A stretch of DNA of 64,000 bases from Acidobacteriota bacterium (GCA_003223935.1 QHXQ01000028.1:1-64000), one strand, 5' to 3'; positions 26,701-36,785 are shown, counted from the stretch's first letter. Notes: generated by a model not told the origin, from the letters alone. Program-made: numbers and translations.

Positions 26701-29700
26701 TCTATGTAGTTGACGCTCTCGGTGACGGGCGTGATCTCCGTGCGCTCTTTGGGCTGCTCGCCGTACTTCGCGTAAGACTGCACCACGACGCGATCCGTGT
26801 AGCGCGCGTCCTGCCGGAACGTTGGATAGAAAGGATGACCCCAAGGATCGCGCAAAGCGTTCGCATCAACACTTGAGCGCGCGAGTGCCGCGTTGAACTC
26901 CGCGCTGTTCTGCGGGAAGTGTCTGGTCGCATCGAACTCGCGCATGAGCGCAGCATCAACCTGTGCGCGCACGTCCGTGCTGTAGTCAATCACCGCCGTC
27001 CAGACGTTAACATCATCGGCCTGCGGATCGTTTGCCAACTCAAATCTCTGATCGGGGCCGCTGCTCTCGACCACGATGCGATACTGCGTGCCCACTGCGT
27101 CGAAACTCAAACGATAAGCTTGTCCCCAAGGATCGCGCAGCGTCTCGAAGTTAATACCTTCGCGCGCGAGTTCATCCTTCAGCGTCGCGGCATCGCGGAT
27201 GAAGAGACCTGTGCGCGCATGGAAACGCGCGCCGGCGCGGTTGATCGCTTCGCCGTTGAAACGGAAGTAGGGGCGCGTGAAGCGCGCGGCGACGAAATCA
27301 TCCGACGTGTCGAAACGTTTGTCCGCGCCCGCGCTCATGATCTCAAGCACATCGTTGGCGCGTTCAACCGAGAAGCGCGCGCGATAAGGCGTGCCCCAAG
27401 GATCGCGCAGTGCGTTGAAGCTGACGCCCGACACAGACAGCAGCCGGCGCATGACGGCTTCATCCGTCGGATAGATTGATTGTGCGTCGTACCGTCCATT
27501 GAGCGTCTTGGTCAACAGAGAGAGTTGCGCCTTGACGAGCTTATCGAAGATGGCGCTCTCGTTCGCCTCCAAGTCATCGCCGCCGAACAAGCGCGGCTCA
27601 AGCCCGCCGTCGCGCAGGAGAATCTCTGCGACGAGATCGAGATCAAGCGGGATCGGTTGCGCTAGATCGATCCGGTTCAGGTCGTTGCGCGTGAAACCTG
27701 CGAGCGCGTCCGAGCCGTGCCAGTAGCGATAGAGACTGTAGAAACTGTTCGTGCCAAACTCGCTATCGGTGCGCGCGCGTTCTTCGACCGCTTCGTCAAA
27801 GACGACGACACCGAGCGCGCTCTCTGCGTTGCGCCCCGTTGCATCGCGGACGCGAAAACTCGCGTGCGCGTCTTCGCCCGGTTGGTACTCCGCCTTGCTC
27901 AACTGCACGTCGAGTTGCAGATCGCGTCTGCGCGGAAAGAGCACAGTGCGCGAGCCGGCCGTGTAATCGTAATTATCGTTGTCGCCATTGCGCGCGCCGA
28001 AGACATAAGCTGCGATTGTGATCTCGTCATGAAACTCAGGCGTGAAAGGGAGCGTGACGGTCGCGCGCCCGTCGTGCAACTCGACAAGTTGCGAGCGCAA
28101 GACGAGCGCATCGCGCGCCACGTCCAAGCCCAATTTCAACTCCGGTACGTTGGCCGTAATCTCGACCTGCACAGGCTCGCCCGGCCGGTACAGAGCCTTA
28201 TCGGTGGCGACGCGGACGACTGTGTCGTCACTCGGATAGAACTCCTCCGTGTGCTGACCGCTCTGCCCCTTGTCGTCGCGCGCGTTGAATTGCAGTTCAA
28301 CCTGTCTTGATCCGTCGGCCTGATGTTTGGGCAGTACGAGACCTGTGACCTTCGCCACACCGTACTTGTTCGTTTTGATCGTTTGCAGCGCGGGCGCGCT
28401 TGATTTGTGCGCTTGCGCGTCGTCGTTCTCTTCAGCTTCGCGGATCGTGACGGCGCAGGGGGCGGGTGTGCCGTCGGCGTAAGAGGTCGAGACATAGAAC
28501 TCCATCGGCATGTTGCGCGCTTGCTGTGACGGCCCTTCGAGCACATAGATGTGGATCGGGTCGTGCGTCAGACGCAAGTCGAAGCGGCGTTGTTCAGTGC
28601 GATTGGTCGTCGGGTCTGTGAAGTAGGCGGCGTAAGTTAGATCGCGAAAGCGCGCATAGTTCTCGTCGGCGAAATCATCTTGCGCGGGTTTCAAGTTAAT
28701 GTGCGCGATGAAGCGGCCCGCGGCGTCGGTCTCGCCTTCGTACTTGTCCGCCTCTTCAATGTCCCACTTCTGCTCGCGATAGTTCCATTTGCGTTCGGTC
28801 TCGCGCACGACGCGCACGTGCCCGCGCTTGACCGGCTCGCCAAATAGATAATCGGCGCGCACCTCGACTTCAGCGTTCTGCCCCGGCAGATAAAACTGAC
28901 GGTCGGGCTTGACGCCCACGACGAAGTTTGGCAACTCGTAACGACTGATGCGCACGTTGGCCGTTGCTTCAGAGTCTTCGTAGCACCCGTCTTCGATCTT
29001 CACGTTGAGCCGGTAATCACCGAGCCGCGTGTTGTCGGGCACAAGCCAATCGGCGCTCGCCACGCCGAAGCGCGAAGTCTTGAGCGTGGCGTTGAAGACG
29101 GTCGTGTCTTCTGGATCGCTGATGTAGAGTTGCGCCTCCGTGTTGGCAAGCGCATGCTTCGCCGGATCGAAGATGAGCGCGCGGACGTGCAAGGTCTGGC
29201 CCGGTTGATAGAGCGGCTTGTCTGTGCTGATGAGAAGCTGCGCGGTGCGCTCGAAATCGAATTCGCTTTCGGCCGTCTGCGCGAAATCGCCGCGCCGTGC
29301 AGTGATCTTGATCTCTGCGTCCTCATCGTCAATCTCGCGCGGCAACTTGAAATCCAACGCGACATCGCCCTGCGCATCGGTCACGCCCGCAGCTTTCAAC
29401 ACCACGTCGTCGCCATTCGCGCCATCGAACGTCACCGCGCCTTCGACGCGGACGCTCGCCACAGGCTGTGCCGTGAGCGGGCGCTGCGCGTGGATGTGCG
29501 CGCGATAGGTCTGCCCTGAACGCGCAGAGCGCGGCGCGGCGACATGCAACTCGAACAGGTCAGGCGCTTGCAGTTGACTGACGGAGACGACGCCTTCAGC
29601 CAATACGAGTTCTGCGCCTGCGTTTGCCTGCGTGATGCGATAGTGCAGGCGATACCAAAGAAGTTGCGCGCGTTCGTTGTCGTCAAGCGCAGACAAAAGC

Positions 29701-29996
29701 GACGGCGCAAGCGGCACAGTCAGCCGACTCGCGCCAATGTTGATCTGTTCGGCACGCACGGTTGCAGCACGCACACGATTCTCTGGGTCGAACAGTTCGA
29801 GTTGCACGCGCGCGCTGAGCGGCTGGCCTGTGTTGTTCTCAAGCGCGAGCGTGAGCTTGGTCTGTTGATCGTCAAACGAGATTTGCGTGTCGTGTTCGTT
29901 GACGCGCAACGCCGCATCATCAGCTGCAACGAAGCGCACGAGCGCGAGCGGACACACTGCCAGACAGAGTAGAAGGGCGAGCCATCTACGGCGCAT
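23775..29996 (-). CDS. Alpha-2-macroglobulin family protein with inserted domains
   Basis: 2073 residues, exported (signal RWLALLLCLAVCPLALVRFV). Macroglobulins trap proteases; bacterial ones usually guard the periplasm. MG domains fill about 30-800 (for example LISTDKPLYQPGQTLHVRAL). The A2M domain follows at about 1275 (YFPETLLWQPSLETDRSG). The thioester motif is present as GCAEQ near residue 1508, so covalent trapping is possible. The helical thioester domain and a C-terminal receptor-like domain complete it. Two odd insertions lie between MG and A2M parts: three DPWG units at about 865, 954 and 1049 that resemble the C-terminus of pseudopilin GspG, and an Oar-like carboxypeptidase-regulatory domain (GTITDPQGAVVANATVQA) at about 1140-1235. 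A heptamer repeat is embedded in frame near residue 1780. GGAGG precedes ATG 29996. No penicillin-binding protein 1C partner is adjacent. Confidence 0.9.
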   Translation of the reverse strand: MRRRWLALLLCLAVCPLALVRFVAADDAALRVNEHDTQISFDDQQTKLTLALENNTGQPLSARVQLELFDPENRVRAATVRAEQINIGASRLTVPLAPSLLSALDDNERAQLLWYRLHYRITQANAGAELVLAEGVVSVSQLQAPDLFELHVAAPRSARSGQTYRAHIHAQRPLTAQPVASVRVEGAVTFDGANGDDVVLKAAGVTDAQGDVALDFKLPREIDDEDAEIKITARRGDFAQTAESEFDFERTAQLLISTDKPLYQPGQTLHVRALIFDPAKHALANTEAQLYISDPEDTTVFNATLKTSRFGVASADWLVPDNTRLGDYRLNVKIEDGCYEDSEATANVRISRYELPNFVVGVKPDRQFYLPGQNAEVEVRADYLFGEPVKRGHVRVVRETERKWNYREQKWDIEEADKYEGETDAAGRFIAHINLKPAQDDFADENYARFRDLTYAAYFTDPTTNRTEQRRFDLRLTHDPIHIYVLEGPSQQARNMPMEFYVSTSYADGTPAPCAVTIREAEENDDAQAHKSSAPALQTIKTNKYGVAKVTGLVLPKHQADGSRQVELQFNARDDKGQSGQHTEEFYPSDDTVVRVATDKALYRPGEPVQVEITANVPELKLGLDVARDALVLRSQLVELHDGRATVTLPFTPEFHDEITIAAYVFGARNGDNDNYDYTAGSRTVLFPRRRDLQLDVQLSKAEYQPGEDAHASFRVRDATGRNAESALGVVVFDEAVEERARTDSEFGTNSFYSLYRYWHGSDALAGFTRNDLNRIDLAQPIPLDLDLVAEILLRDGGLEPRLFGGDDLEANESAIFDKLVKAQLSLLTKTLNGRYDAQSIYPTDEAVMRRLLSVSGVSFNALRDPWGTPYRARFSVERANDVLEIMSAGADKRFDTSDDFVAARFTRPYFRFNGEAINRAGARFHARTGLFIRDAATLKDELAREGINFETLRDPWGQAYRLSFDAVGTQYRIVVESSGPDQRFELANDPQADDVNVWTAVIDYSTDVRAQVDAALMREFDATRHFPQNSAEFNAALARSSVDANALRDPWGHPFYPTFRQDARYTDRVVVQSYAKYGEQPKERTEITPVTESVNYIDLRSAGPDGKEGTTDDFDVASFMRIVTEQAAKDKTPQPTATPVQFIGGSGAISGTITDPQGAVVANATVQAKHSISAQTFSATSDAEGKYLLRNLPAGIYTVVFSMAGFKDLTFTDVPVHSSSLTKLDGMLQVGSIAETVEITSSGATVVDATTSQVTRQFTNLPSNGRQMKNLALLRPGVNLVTKSGETATPRLREYFPETLLWQPSLETDRSGRAQLSFKLADNITTWKLSVFGSTEDGQVGAVEREIRAFQPFFVEHDPPRILTEGDEIMLPVVLRNYLDKPQQVSVQIKPADWFTLLTDGERHANVPAGDATRELFGFRAIASVKDGKQRVTAIGRDASDAIERPVNVHPDGEEIAQSNVQLINGSGMLDVSVPANAIPRSAHAELKLYPNLMTHVIESVEAIMERPYGCAEQTISSTYPSLLVLRHYKHLHGDDAGRPAVAVKAEKYLRAGYERLLSYRAPGGGFSYWGRGDADLALTAYAVRFLEDASPFIEVDEDVLQAARTWLVQQQQQDGSWPASEWDKKQSGRRTLLLTAYIARVLAMHKDDADKTKTPTQPASSQSPTQISPMSAQATSKDPARAPRPTPLAHALAFLAGHLDDVDEPYFIAAYTLAAIDGGAPPDAIVKATAKLRALAHEEAGGAYWALETNTPFYGWGLAGRIETTALVVQALTKTAGSRQQAVGSGQPEQADSLPVDDLANRGLIFLLRNKDAHGVWLSTQATVNVLDALVALSPERGAGASGHESAPASRAVETVEVFVNGQRAGTLDLPSDERFDAPLALDLSRSIASGLNRIEIRRASGASKTVAQIVTTYYVPWSVHATEAMQHASALVSNTLRLAVNFDKTRAAAGEEVTCRVEAERIGFSGYGMMLAEVGLPPGADVDRASLERAMKESGWDLNGYDILPDRLIVYLWPRAGGTHFTFNFRPRYGLNAQTAPSVLYDYYNPEARMVLAPTRFNVVERQQTQQARQ
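24630..24664. repeat. In-frame heptamer array inside the macroglobulin gene
   Basis: Five exact seven-base units, CTGCCCA CTGCCCA CTGCCTG CTGCCTA CTGCCTG, lie in the coding region. They are translated (minus strand) as SRQQAVGSGQ, a hydrophilic stretch unlike its surroundings, between two helices of the thioester-domain region. The array keeps the frame open. Only one arm is seen. Confidence 0.8.
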
Positions 29997-30218
29997 GGGC
30001 CACCTCCGAATCTGGCGCTGTGATGCAGGTGAGCTAACGCTTGGTTGTTACAGGCGCATGCGAACAGGGAAAATTTTTGAGCATGCATGATCTTGACATG
30101 CACAATAGACGATGACGGCAAGTGAGGCCCATGTTTATCCGTAACGCGCTGCCGTGTGCCAATAGGTTAGAGCAAAATGGATCGCTTCGTAGATTCGCAT
30201 GCGGCTCGACCGAAAGCT

Positions 30219-33200
30219 TCAACGGGCCGTTGCGTCCGCTTCCGGCAGCAGTTTGGTCTGCGGTGCGGGATGCTCAGTTGTGTCGTAAAGTCTGACGGAG
30301 CCATCTTTATTGCCTGTGGCAATGGTCTGACCATCGGGCGCGAAGGCCACGACGAACACCGCGCCGCCTTGCCCTTTGAACTCAGCCACTTCCTGTCGCG
30401 ACTCAACAGCCCAGAGCCGAACGCTGCCATCATCGCTCGACGTGGCGATGCGTCGGCCGTCGGGTGAAAAGGCGAGATAAGAGATCGGGCCTATGTGTCC
30501 TTCAAGCGTGGCGAGCAGTTGGCCCGTCGTTGCGTCCCAGAGTTTTACCAGATTATCTGCGTCGCCCGTCGCCAACAGCTTGCCATCGGGCGAGAAGGCG
30601 ACGGCTCTAACCTCTCTCGGATTTCTGAGGATCATGTGCTCCTGCCCGGTCACCACATCCCAGAGCTTGATGGTCTCATCGTGGCTAGCAGTGGCGAGCA
30701 GTTTACCATCGGGCGAGAAGGCCACAGACTCGACCGGCTTGTAATGTCCCTTGAGCGTCACGCGCTCTTGATACGTCTGGGCATCCCAAAGCTTGACTGT
30801 GCCATCAGAGCCGCTCGTGGCTATAAGCTGACCGTGCGGCGCAAACGCAACCGCGTAAACTTGTGTTTGGTGTTTGAGCACCCCCAACGCAGTTCCGGTC
30901 TTAACATCCCACAACTCAACTCCATTTGGGCGCGCTGAAGCGAGCACCTGCCCATCGGGGGAAAAGGCCACGTTGAAAATGCCGCCACTCGATTTGAGCG
31001 ACAGACGTTCGCGGCCCGTTGCAGTGTCCCAAAGCGCTAGGCTCTGCCCGCCCGTACCACTGCCACCGATAGCTAAAGTTCGCCCGTCAGGTGAAAATGC
31101 GAGGCCGTTAATTATGCCCCGAAAATAACCGAAGGTGCGCCAGTCCGGTTCATGCTCTGCCGCCCAGACCTTCAACGCTTCGTCCGCGCCGAAGGTCGTA
31201 AGGTGCTGCCCGTCCGCTGAAAACTTGAGCGATAAGACCGCGCCTTTGTGACCCTTCAGCACCGTCAAAGGCTCAGGCGCTTTCTGCGAAGCCGGCCGGT
31301 AGGAGTTAATGCTTATGTTCGCAACCGGCAAGGCGGGGAGCCATTGCGCGGTTAAGATATTCGTGACCGGGTCGCGCCCCGGCTGATAGACAGCCGGTTG
31401 CAACCAACTCGGCAGAGAGGTGGGCGGCGCGGCAGCAGTTTTCTTCGGCGCTTGCTCCGGTTGTGTTGGTTGCGGGCTGACGTTGGGCACGGCCCAGACA
31501 CAGATCGTCTTATCGGCACTCGTGGTCGCAAGTCTCCGGCCGTCGGGTGCGAAAGCGATAGAGGTGATTTCTTGTGTGAGTTTAGCAATGCTTGAGCCAA
31601 GCCGCTGCCCTGTGCTTGTGTCCCAGAGCCGCACCGTGTGGTCGGCGCAACCGGCGGCAAGGATGCGGCCGTCGGGCGAGAAGGCGAGCAGCGTGATCGC
31701 ACTTTCAGCCGCATTTATGGTGGCAACGGGTGCTATTGATTGCTCGGTAGTCGCTGATGCGGGCACAACCCAGAGCTTGATTACCTCGTCAGCACCGGCG
31801 CTCGCAAGCAGCTTGCCGTTGGGGGCGAAACTTAAAGCGAAAATATCACCCGTGTGGCCTGACAGCGTGGCAAACTCACGTCCGCTGTTTACGTACCATA
31901 ACCTCACCGGATGCGTTGCCCCGAAGCCGCCGCGAACACCGGTGGCAAAGAGCCGGCCGTCAGGTGAAAACGCAACGGCTCCAACCACGAGCGGCTCTTC
32001 AGTCTCTTGGATCAATTCTGCTGCTGGACTTGCCGGTTTGTAGGCAATCTCCCGTACTGTCTCCCCATGTTCATTCTGGGTTGGAGTGGTCTCCTTCGGT
32101 GCCGTATCTTCGTGGCTGAACGTCCGAATGATTTGGCCCGTGCGCGCATCTAGCAAGGCGGCTGCGCCCTGATGCCCGGTGACGAGTTTTGTGCCGTCTG
32201 GCGATAAGGCGAGCGCCTGAACGGTCGGGTCGTTGATCTGGAGCTTGTACATCCGGTAATCAGCCGAAGCGATGAACTGACCAGTATGTGCATCCCACAC
32301 ACTGACGAGGCTCTGTTCTTTCTTGTTCTCAACAGCACTCGCGACGACCAGCCGCGCGCCGTCGCCGGAGAACGCTGTCAGATAAGGTGTGCCACGCAGG
32401 GTCTGAGCCGGTAGGGCATGCGTGGTTAAAGTGCCATGCGAGAGACGCCAGAGATAATGCCACTCAAAGCCGCGCACATCCTCGTCAGCATCTATGGCAT
32501 GCGCGGTATCCTCTGTCGGTTGATAATTGCTCAGTAACTTCTGCACCCGATCCACGTTGCCATCATTCCAAGCCTGCTGCGCTTGACTCATATGCACAGC
32601 GTAGAGTAGGCGGCGGGTCTGCTGTTCCGCTAGCTTGGCCTGCTGCGCAGTTTGCATTGCTTGAACCTGACCGCGCACGGCCGCCAAACTTCTCTCATTT
32701 GCGAGGCGCGTCTGAATCACAGCTTGCTCGGCCTTCTTGCGCTGTGTTTCTGCTTCGGTGCGTTGCTGCTGCGCAACCTGCGTCTCTGCCTCGGCCTCCT
32801 TCAGTGCTTTTTCGGCTGTGCCCTGCGCCTGCTCAGCTTTTTGCCGTTCCTGTGTCGCTTCTGCGAGTGCGCGCCGTGCTTCCTCGGCGTTGCGGTCGGC
32901 GCGCTGCGCTTCCGCTTCGGCACGATTGCGCGCTTGCACAGCCTGTCGCTGTTGACTGAAGGCATAGAGCGAGAGCACGCCCATGACTGCGAGGACAATG
33001 GTGGCATAGAGTGCCGCGCGCATGATGCCGCGCCGGTAGGCAGCGCGTTGGCGTTGCAGTTCGGCGTCGGGCATGTTGGCGTTGATCCACTCGCGGTCGA
33101 AGACGCGGTAGTAAATTCGATTGCGGACGTAATGATAGCCTGCGGTGATGCGCGTGATACCTGACAGACGCAGGATGCTGACGCGCGGGTTGGTCTCGTC

Positions 33201-34157
33201 ATCGCGCACGCGCCGCTTGTGGGTGCGGACTTGCGCGTAGAGATCGAGCAGCGCGGCGCGGTCGGCTTCATCGCTGCGCAACAGGCGCTCGCGCACGAAG
33301 AGCAGATTGTCGTCGCGCTCGCGCGCCCGCGCGGAGAGAAACAGATCTTCACATAGCTGGTCAACGCCGCTCGGACTCTTGATCGTCTCGTCTTCGGCGA
33401 CCGCTTGGCAGAGGCGCTGCGTGAGATAAGGATGGCCGCCCGTCCAGTAGAGAATGCGGTGGAGCAATTGCGCGCCGAATTCCGGCGGCCGATTCAGCCC
33501 GGCGGCGAGCGGCGCGGCCTCTTGTTCGGTGAAATCTGTGAGTTCGATCCGTTGACCGATGTTGAAGGGCGTGGTGCGCGTGTCGCTGATCAAATCCGAT
33601 GGCGTGGCCACGCCGAGCAGGCAGAAGGTTAGACGCTGCAACTCTACGTCCTGTGTCCGCCGGTTGTAGCACTCGCGGATCGCGGCGAAGAACTCGTCGG
33701 TCGAGAAAGGCAGACTGCGCACCGCATCAATCTCGTCAACGAAGATGACGATGCGCCCCTTAATTCGTTCGAGCACGACCTCGCGGATCGCGCGCATCCA
33801 ACGCTGCAAAGGCCCCGTGCGCTCGTTCTCGAGCCAGAAGTCTTCGAGTTCGTCTTCGAGCTTCAACTGCCGGCCCGCGCTGCTCAAGAGGCCGTCATAC
33901 CACTGCTCGGCCGTCAAGTTCTGCCCGACCGCAGTCAGATCAAGCACCGCTACCGCCATGCCTTCATCGCGCAGACGCGCCGCCGTCTGCACCATCAGAG
34001 ACGACTTGCCCATCTGCCGCGACGTGAGCACGTAACAGAAACGTCCCGCGCCCAAGCCCGCATACAGATCATCGTCCGCCTGTCGCTTCACATAAGACGG
34101 CGCATTGCGCTGCAACGTGCCGCCCGTTACATAGAAGTTGGTTTGTGCTGCGCTCAT
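30219..34157 (-). CDS. STAND-type AAA ATPase with two WD40 propellers
   Basis: 1312 residues. The first ~350 are an AAA-like (AAA_35) NTPase: Walker A VLTSRQMGKSSLM near residue 47, Walker B VIFVDEIDAV near 140, and a winged-helix-like end. A membrane helix (AALYATIVLAVMGVLSLYAF) follows at about 375-395 and an Arg/Glu/Ala-rich coiled coil at about 395-500. The remainder holds 14 WD40 blades (AFSPDGKLLATASHDETIKL-type), enough for two seven-bladed propellers, presumably exposed on the far side of the membrane or in the cytoplasm. This is the layout of a STAND signalling protein: sensor propeller, switch NTPase. It lies 61 bases after the cyclase-TIR gene, whose ATPase domain is similar, so the two form an operon. 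Ligand and output are unknown. Confidence 0.88.
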   Translation of the reverse strand: MSAAQTNFYVTGGTLQRNAPSYVKRQADDDLYAGLGAGRFCYVLTSRQMGKSSLMVQTAARLRDEGMAVAVLDLTAVGQNLTAEQWYDGLLSSAGRQLKLEDELEDFWLENERTGPLQRWMRAIREVVLERIKGRIVIFVDEIDAVRSLPFSTDEFFAAIRECYNRRTQDVELQRLTFCLLGVATPSDLISDTRTTPFNIGQRIELTDFTEQEAAPLAAGLNRPPEFGAQLLHRILYWTGGHPYLTQRLCQAVAEDETIKSPSGVDQLCEDLFLSARARERDDNLLFVRERLLRSDEADRAALLDLYAQVRTHKRRVRDDETNPRVSILRLSGITRITAGYHYVRNRIYYRVFDREWINANMPDAELQRQRAAYRRGIMRAALYATIVLAVMGVLSLYAFSQQRQAVQARNRAEAEAQRADRNAEEARRALAEATQERQKAEQAQGTAEKALKEAEAETQVAQQQRTEAETQRKKAEQAVIQTRLANERSLAAVRGQVQAMQTAQQAKLAEQQTRRLLYAVHMSQAQQAWNDGNVDRVQKLLSNYQPTEDTAHAIDADEDVRGFEWHYLWRLSHGTLTTHALPAQTLRGTPYLTAFSGDGARLVVASAVENKKEQSLVSVWDAHTGQFIASADYRMYKLQINDPTVQALALSPDGTKLVTGHQGAAALLDARTGQIIRTFSHEDTAPKETTPTQNEHGETVREIAYKPASPAAELIQETEEPLVVGAVAFSPDGRLFATGVRGGFGATHPVRLWYVNSGREFATLSGHTGDIFALSFAPNGKLLASAGADEVIKLWVVPASATTEQSIAPVATINAAESAITLLAFSPDGRILAAGCADHTVRLWDTSTGQRLGSSIAKLTQEITSIAFAPDGRRLATTSADKTICVWAVPNVSPQPTQPEQAPKKTAAAPPTSLPSWLQPAVYQPGRDPVTNILTAQWLPALPVANISINSYRPASQKAPEPLTVLKGHKGAVLSLKFSADGQHLTTFGADEALKVWAAEHEPDWRTFGYFRGIINGLAFSPDGRTLAIGGSGTGGQSLALWDTATGRERLSLKSSGGIFNVAFSPDGQVLASARPNGVELWDVKTGTALGVLKHQTQVYAVAFAPHGQLIATSGSDGTVKLWDAQTYQERVTLKGHYKPVESVAFSPDGKLLATASHDETIKLWDVVTGQEHMILRNPREVRAVAFSPDGKLLATGDADNLVKLWDATTGQLLATLEGHIGPISYLAFSPDGRRIATSSDDGSVRLWAVESRQEVAEFKGQGGAVFVVAFAPDGQTIATGNKDGSVRLYDTTEHPAPQTKLLPEADATAR

Positions 34158-34218
34158 ATTGATTGGCTTTCAAGCGTAAACGTTGTCGAGTTAAGCACAG
34201 GCGCGTGCCTTCGTGTGC

Positions 34219-36408
34219 TTACAGGAGATGACGTTCGAGATATGTCGCGTAGAGTTGGCAGCGTGGTTTGGCGTCGCGGGCGGAATCGCCCGACATGACG
34301 CCGGCGCTGCGCAGTCGATAGAAGGCTTCGGCGGTCGAGCAGGGCCGGCCGCGCAGGACTTCGCGCGCGGCATCGCAGAGCACCGTGTCGCGCGCAAGCA
34401 GCACGAGGATGCGGCGCAGGTGATCGCCAAACGGGCCTTCGTCGCGGTCGGCTGTCGCTTCAAACGCGGCGAGTGTTAGTCCGTGCGTCTTCATGTCGTA
34501 GAGGCCGCGATGGACAAGATAAGGATGGCCTGCGACCAGACGATAGTAGCGCGCGATGTCGGACTGGCCGGCGAGCGGTGCGCCGAAGCGTTGGTTCAAC
34601 TCGGCGACCTGCTCGAAGGTGAAGTCTTTGAGTTCGAGGCGCGTGCCGACGTTGAAGGGCGATTGATTCGGATCGGTGATGAAGAGATGCGCTTCGGTTG
34701 CATAGACGATGGCGAGCGTTAGACGCTCCCAAGGCGAAGCTGGATCGAGCGCGCGCTCATTATGCCAAGAGCGAAAGAGACCGAAGACCTCGCTGCCAAA
34801 ATCGCACGAGAACAGACGATCAACTTCATCCATCGCCCAGACGAGCGGTGCAGACAGACTGCCCAACACGTGCCGGCGCATGTAGCGCGCGAAGTTGATG
34901 CTCGGGCCGCGCTTCGGATTCCACTCTTCTTCGGGCGTAACATCAAGATCGAGTTGATCGCAGATCAGTTGTGCGAGCGTCTGAAAGAACGTTTCGATTG
35001 AGGCGAGTTGGGTAGAGTTGAGAATCTGAAAATCTGTGACGACCACCTTCGCGCCCGCCTGTCGTGCTTGTCTGACGCCGCGCGCTAAGAGTGAAGTCTT
35101 GCCCATCTGCCGCGCGCCTTTGACGAGTACGATGCTGTCGCGCCGTTTGAGCGCGCGCAGGAACTCGTCGTCCGTCTCGCGCACGATGTAGAGCTTGTCG
35201 TCGGGCAACATGCCGCCGCCCGGCTCTCTAATCTCTGTGGGCGCGACCGCTTCAGGCTCAGGCCCGCGCAGTGACTTCAAAACTTCCGCGACCAACGACT
35301 CGTCGTTCTGCGGCTCGCGCCAGAGGAAATACTGGAGCGGCGCGAGGATGCTGCCAAGCGGATCGGGGAGCGCGCCCTCGTAGTCAATCCGCACGGGCAG
35401 GATGCGCGGGCTGCCTTGCTGTTGTTGCGCCGCTTCGTGTGCGATCTGAACTTCGTAAGCGAGCATCTCGCTCTGCGCCGAAGCCTGCGAGATGATGGGG
35501 ACGACCGCATCGGCCGTGCGCACCTGTCGCTCAATCTCTTTCGCCCACTCGACGCCGATTGAGAGATGTCGATCAATGAAGATGTTGTAGTCGTGCGCCT
35601 GTAGCTCGCGCTCCAACAGTTTCAAGACGTGCTCATCCGGCTGCGCGTTACGTTTGTAGAGCAAAGCCACGCGCAGACCTTTCGCGTCCGCTTCAACCGC
35701 GCTGGTGACGGCCGCGCCAAGCAGTTCATGCTTTTCGTGCGGCGTTGCAACTTGCGCGGCGGGCGTTTGCTGCGACTGCTGCTGCGATGGTTGTTGCGGT
35801 TGTGGTTGCTGCTGCGTCTGTTCGCGTTGCTTCCGCAGTTTCTCCGGCATGGCGGCGTTGCCGTGCTCGTCCGTATAGACGTTGAAGACGTGCACGCGCA
35901 CGCCGTGTTTGACTTCCGTTTCGCCGAGGTCGTGCAACTGCTTGACCCAAGTGCTGAGTTGGCCGAGCACTTCGGCAACAGCTTCGGAGACGAGGATGTG
36001 ACCGGCGTCGCCGCAGTCCATCACGCGCTGCGCCATGTTGATGCCGCCGCCCGCGACGTTCTTGTTCGTGTTGATATCTGCGACGCGATAGACCGGCCCC
36101 GTATGCACGCCCATGCGCAACTGCAACTCAGGATTGAGCCGCAAGGCGCGGCTCACTTCGAGCGCGCAACGCAAAGCTGATTCAGCATCGCCGAAGAAGA
36201 CGAGCGCCATGCCGTCGCCCGTCGGCAGCCGGATCAGTTGATCGTTGGCTTCGGCGCGGCGGAACTCGTTCGTTGCGCGCACGAGTTGATTGAGTCGTTG
36301 CAGCGTGGCGGTCTGCTCGTCCATCGGCAGCTTGGAGTAGCCGACAATGTCTGTGAAGAGCACGTGGGCGATCTCAAGTCTGAGCGATTCGTTGATCTCG
36401 GATGACAT
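34219..36408 (-). CDS. Class III cyclase - TIR - AAA (STAND) fusion
   Basis: 729 residues in three parts. Residues ~10-175 are a nucleotide cyclase homology domain: both metal Asp residues (FTDIVGYS and [12 protein letters not shown]) and the transition-state Asn/Arg ([10 protein letters not shown]) are present. The adenine-selecting Lys of true adenylate cyclases is replaced, so the product nucleotide cannot be predicted. A Gln/Pro-rich linker spans ~190-215. A TIR domain follows at ~235-365 ([36 protein letters not shown]), with Glu in [11 protein letters not shown] at the NADase catalytic position. Residues ~395-715 form an AAA_35 ATPase with Walker [10 protein letters not shown] and Walker [11 protein letters not shown]. 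The architecture suggests a molecular switch that makes or consumes a nucleotide signal. It is divergent from the ECF sigma gene. Confidence 0.88.
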   Translation of the reverse strand: MSSEINESLRLEIAHVLFTDIVGYSKLPMDEQTATLQRLNQLVRATNEFRRAEANDQLIRLPTGDGMALVFFGDAESALRCALEVSRALRLNPELQLRMGVHTGPVYRVADINTNKNVAGGGINMAQRVMDCGDAGHILVSEAVAEVLGQLSTWVKQLHDLGETEVKHGVRVHVFNVYTDEHGNAAMPEKLRKQREQTQQQPQPQQPSQQQSQQTPAAQVATPHEKHELLGAAVTSAVEADAKGLRVALLYKRNAQPDEHVLKLLERELQAHDYNIFIDRHLSIGVEWAKEIERQVRTADAVVPIISQASAQSEMLAYEVQIAHEAAQQQQGSPRILPVRIDYEGALPDPLGSILAPLQYFLWREPQNDESLVAEVLKSLRGPEPEAVAPTEIREPGGGMLPDDKLYIVRETDDEFLRALKRRDSIVLVKGARQMGKTSLLARGVRQARQAGAKVVVTDFQILNSTQLASIETFFQTLAQLICDQLDLDVTPEEEWNPKRGPSINFARYMRRHVLGSLSAPLVWAMDEVDRLFSCDFGSEVFGLFRSWHNERALDPASPWERLTLAIVYATEAHLFITDPNQSPFNVGTRLELKDFTFEQVAELNQRFGAPLAGQSDIARYYRLVAGHPYLVHRGLYDMKTHGLTLAAFEATADRDEGPFGDHLRRILVLLARDTVLCDAAREVLRGRPCSTAEAFYRLRSAGVMSGDSARDAKPRCQLYATYLERHLL

Positions 36409-36785
36409 GCGTAAAGCCCCGCTCGCGCAGGTCGGATGAAGAAACGAAAATGTGAACCGGCAGGGCGGCCTTCGAGGCTGCGAATTATTGATCGGTCGGC
36501 GAGTGCGCCGAGACGGTGTGCGGCGTTTCTCGTGCCGATTCGCCTTAACTAGACGACGCGAATTCTATCACCGACCACAGCAAGCAACAAGATGCACGCT
36601 CACACGCGCGGCTGAAATTTTACGTGCTGCCTGATGCAACCCGTCTGGCCCTGCCGGCTTCCAAGCGGCAACACGGCGGAAGAAGTGTCCGAAAAATTTT
36701 GGCCCTCCGAGCATCTCTTTTTTCGCCCCTGCGGTAATAACTCTACGGAAGCAAGCCACGAGGGCCGGGAACGAGCCGAAGCAGT
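36409..36785. other. Divergent spacer before the ECF sigma gene
   Basis: 377 bases between the cyclase-TIR gene (minus) and the sigma gene (plus), so it should hold both promoters. I see AT-rich patches at 36480-36490 (CGAATTATTG) and 36695-36700 (AAAAATTTT), but no clear -35/-10 pair and no convincing gene. An ECF-autoregulated promoter is expected here by analogy only. Confidence 0.4.
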
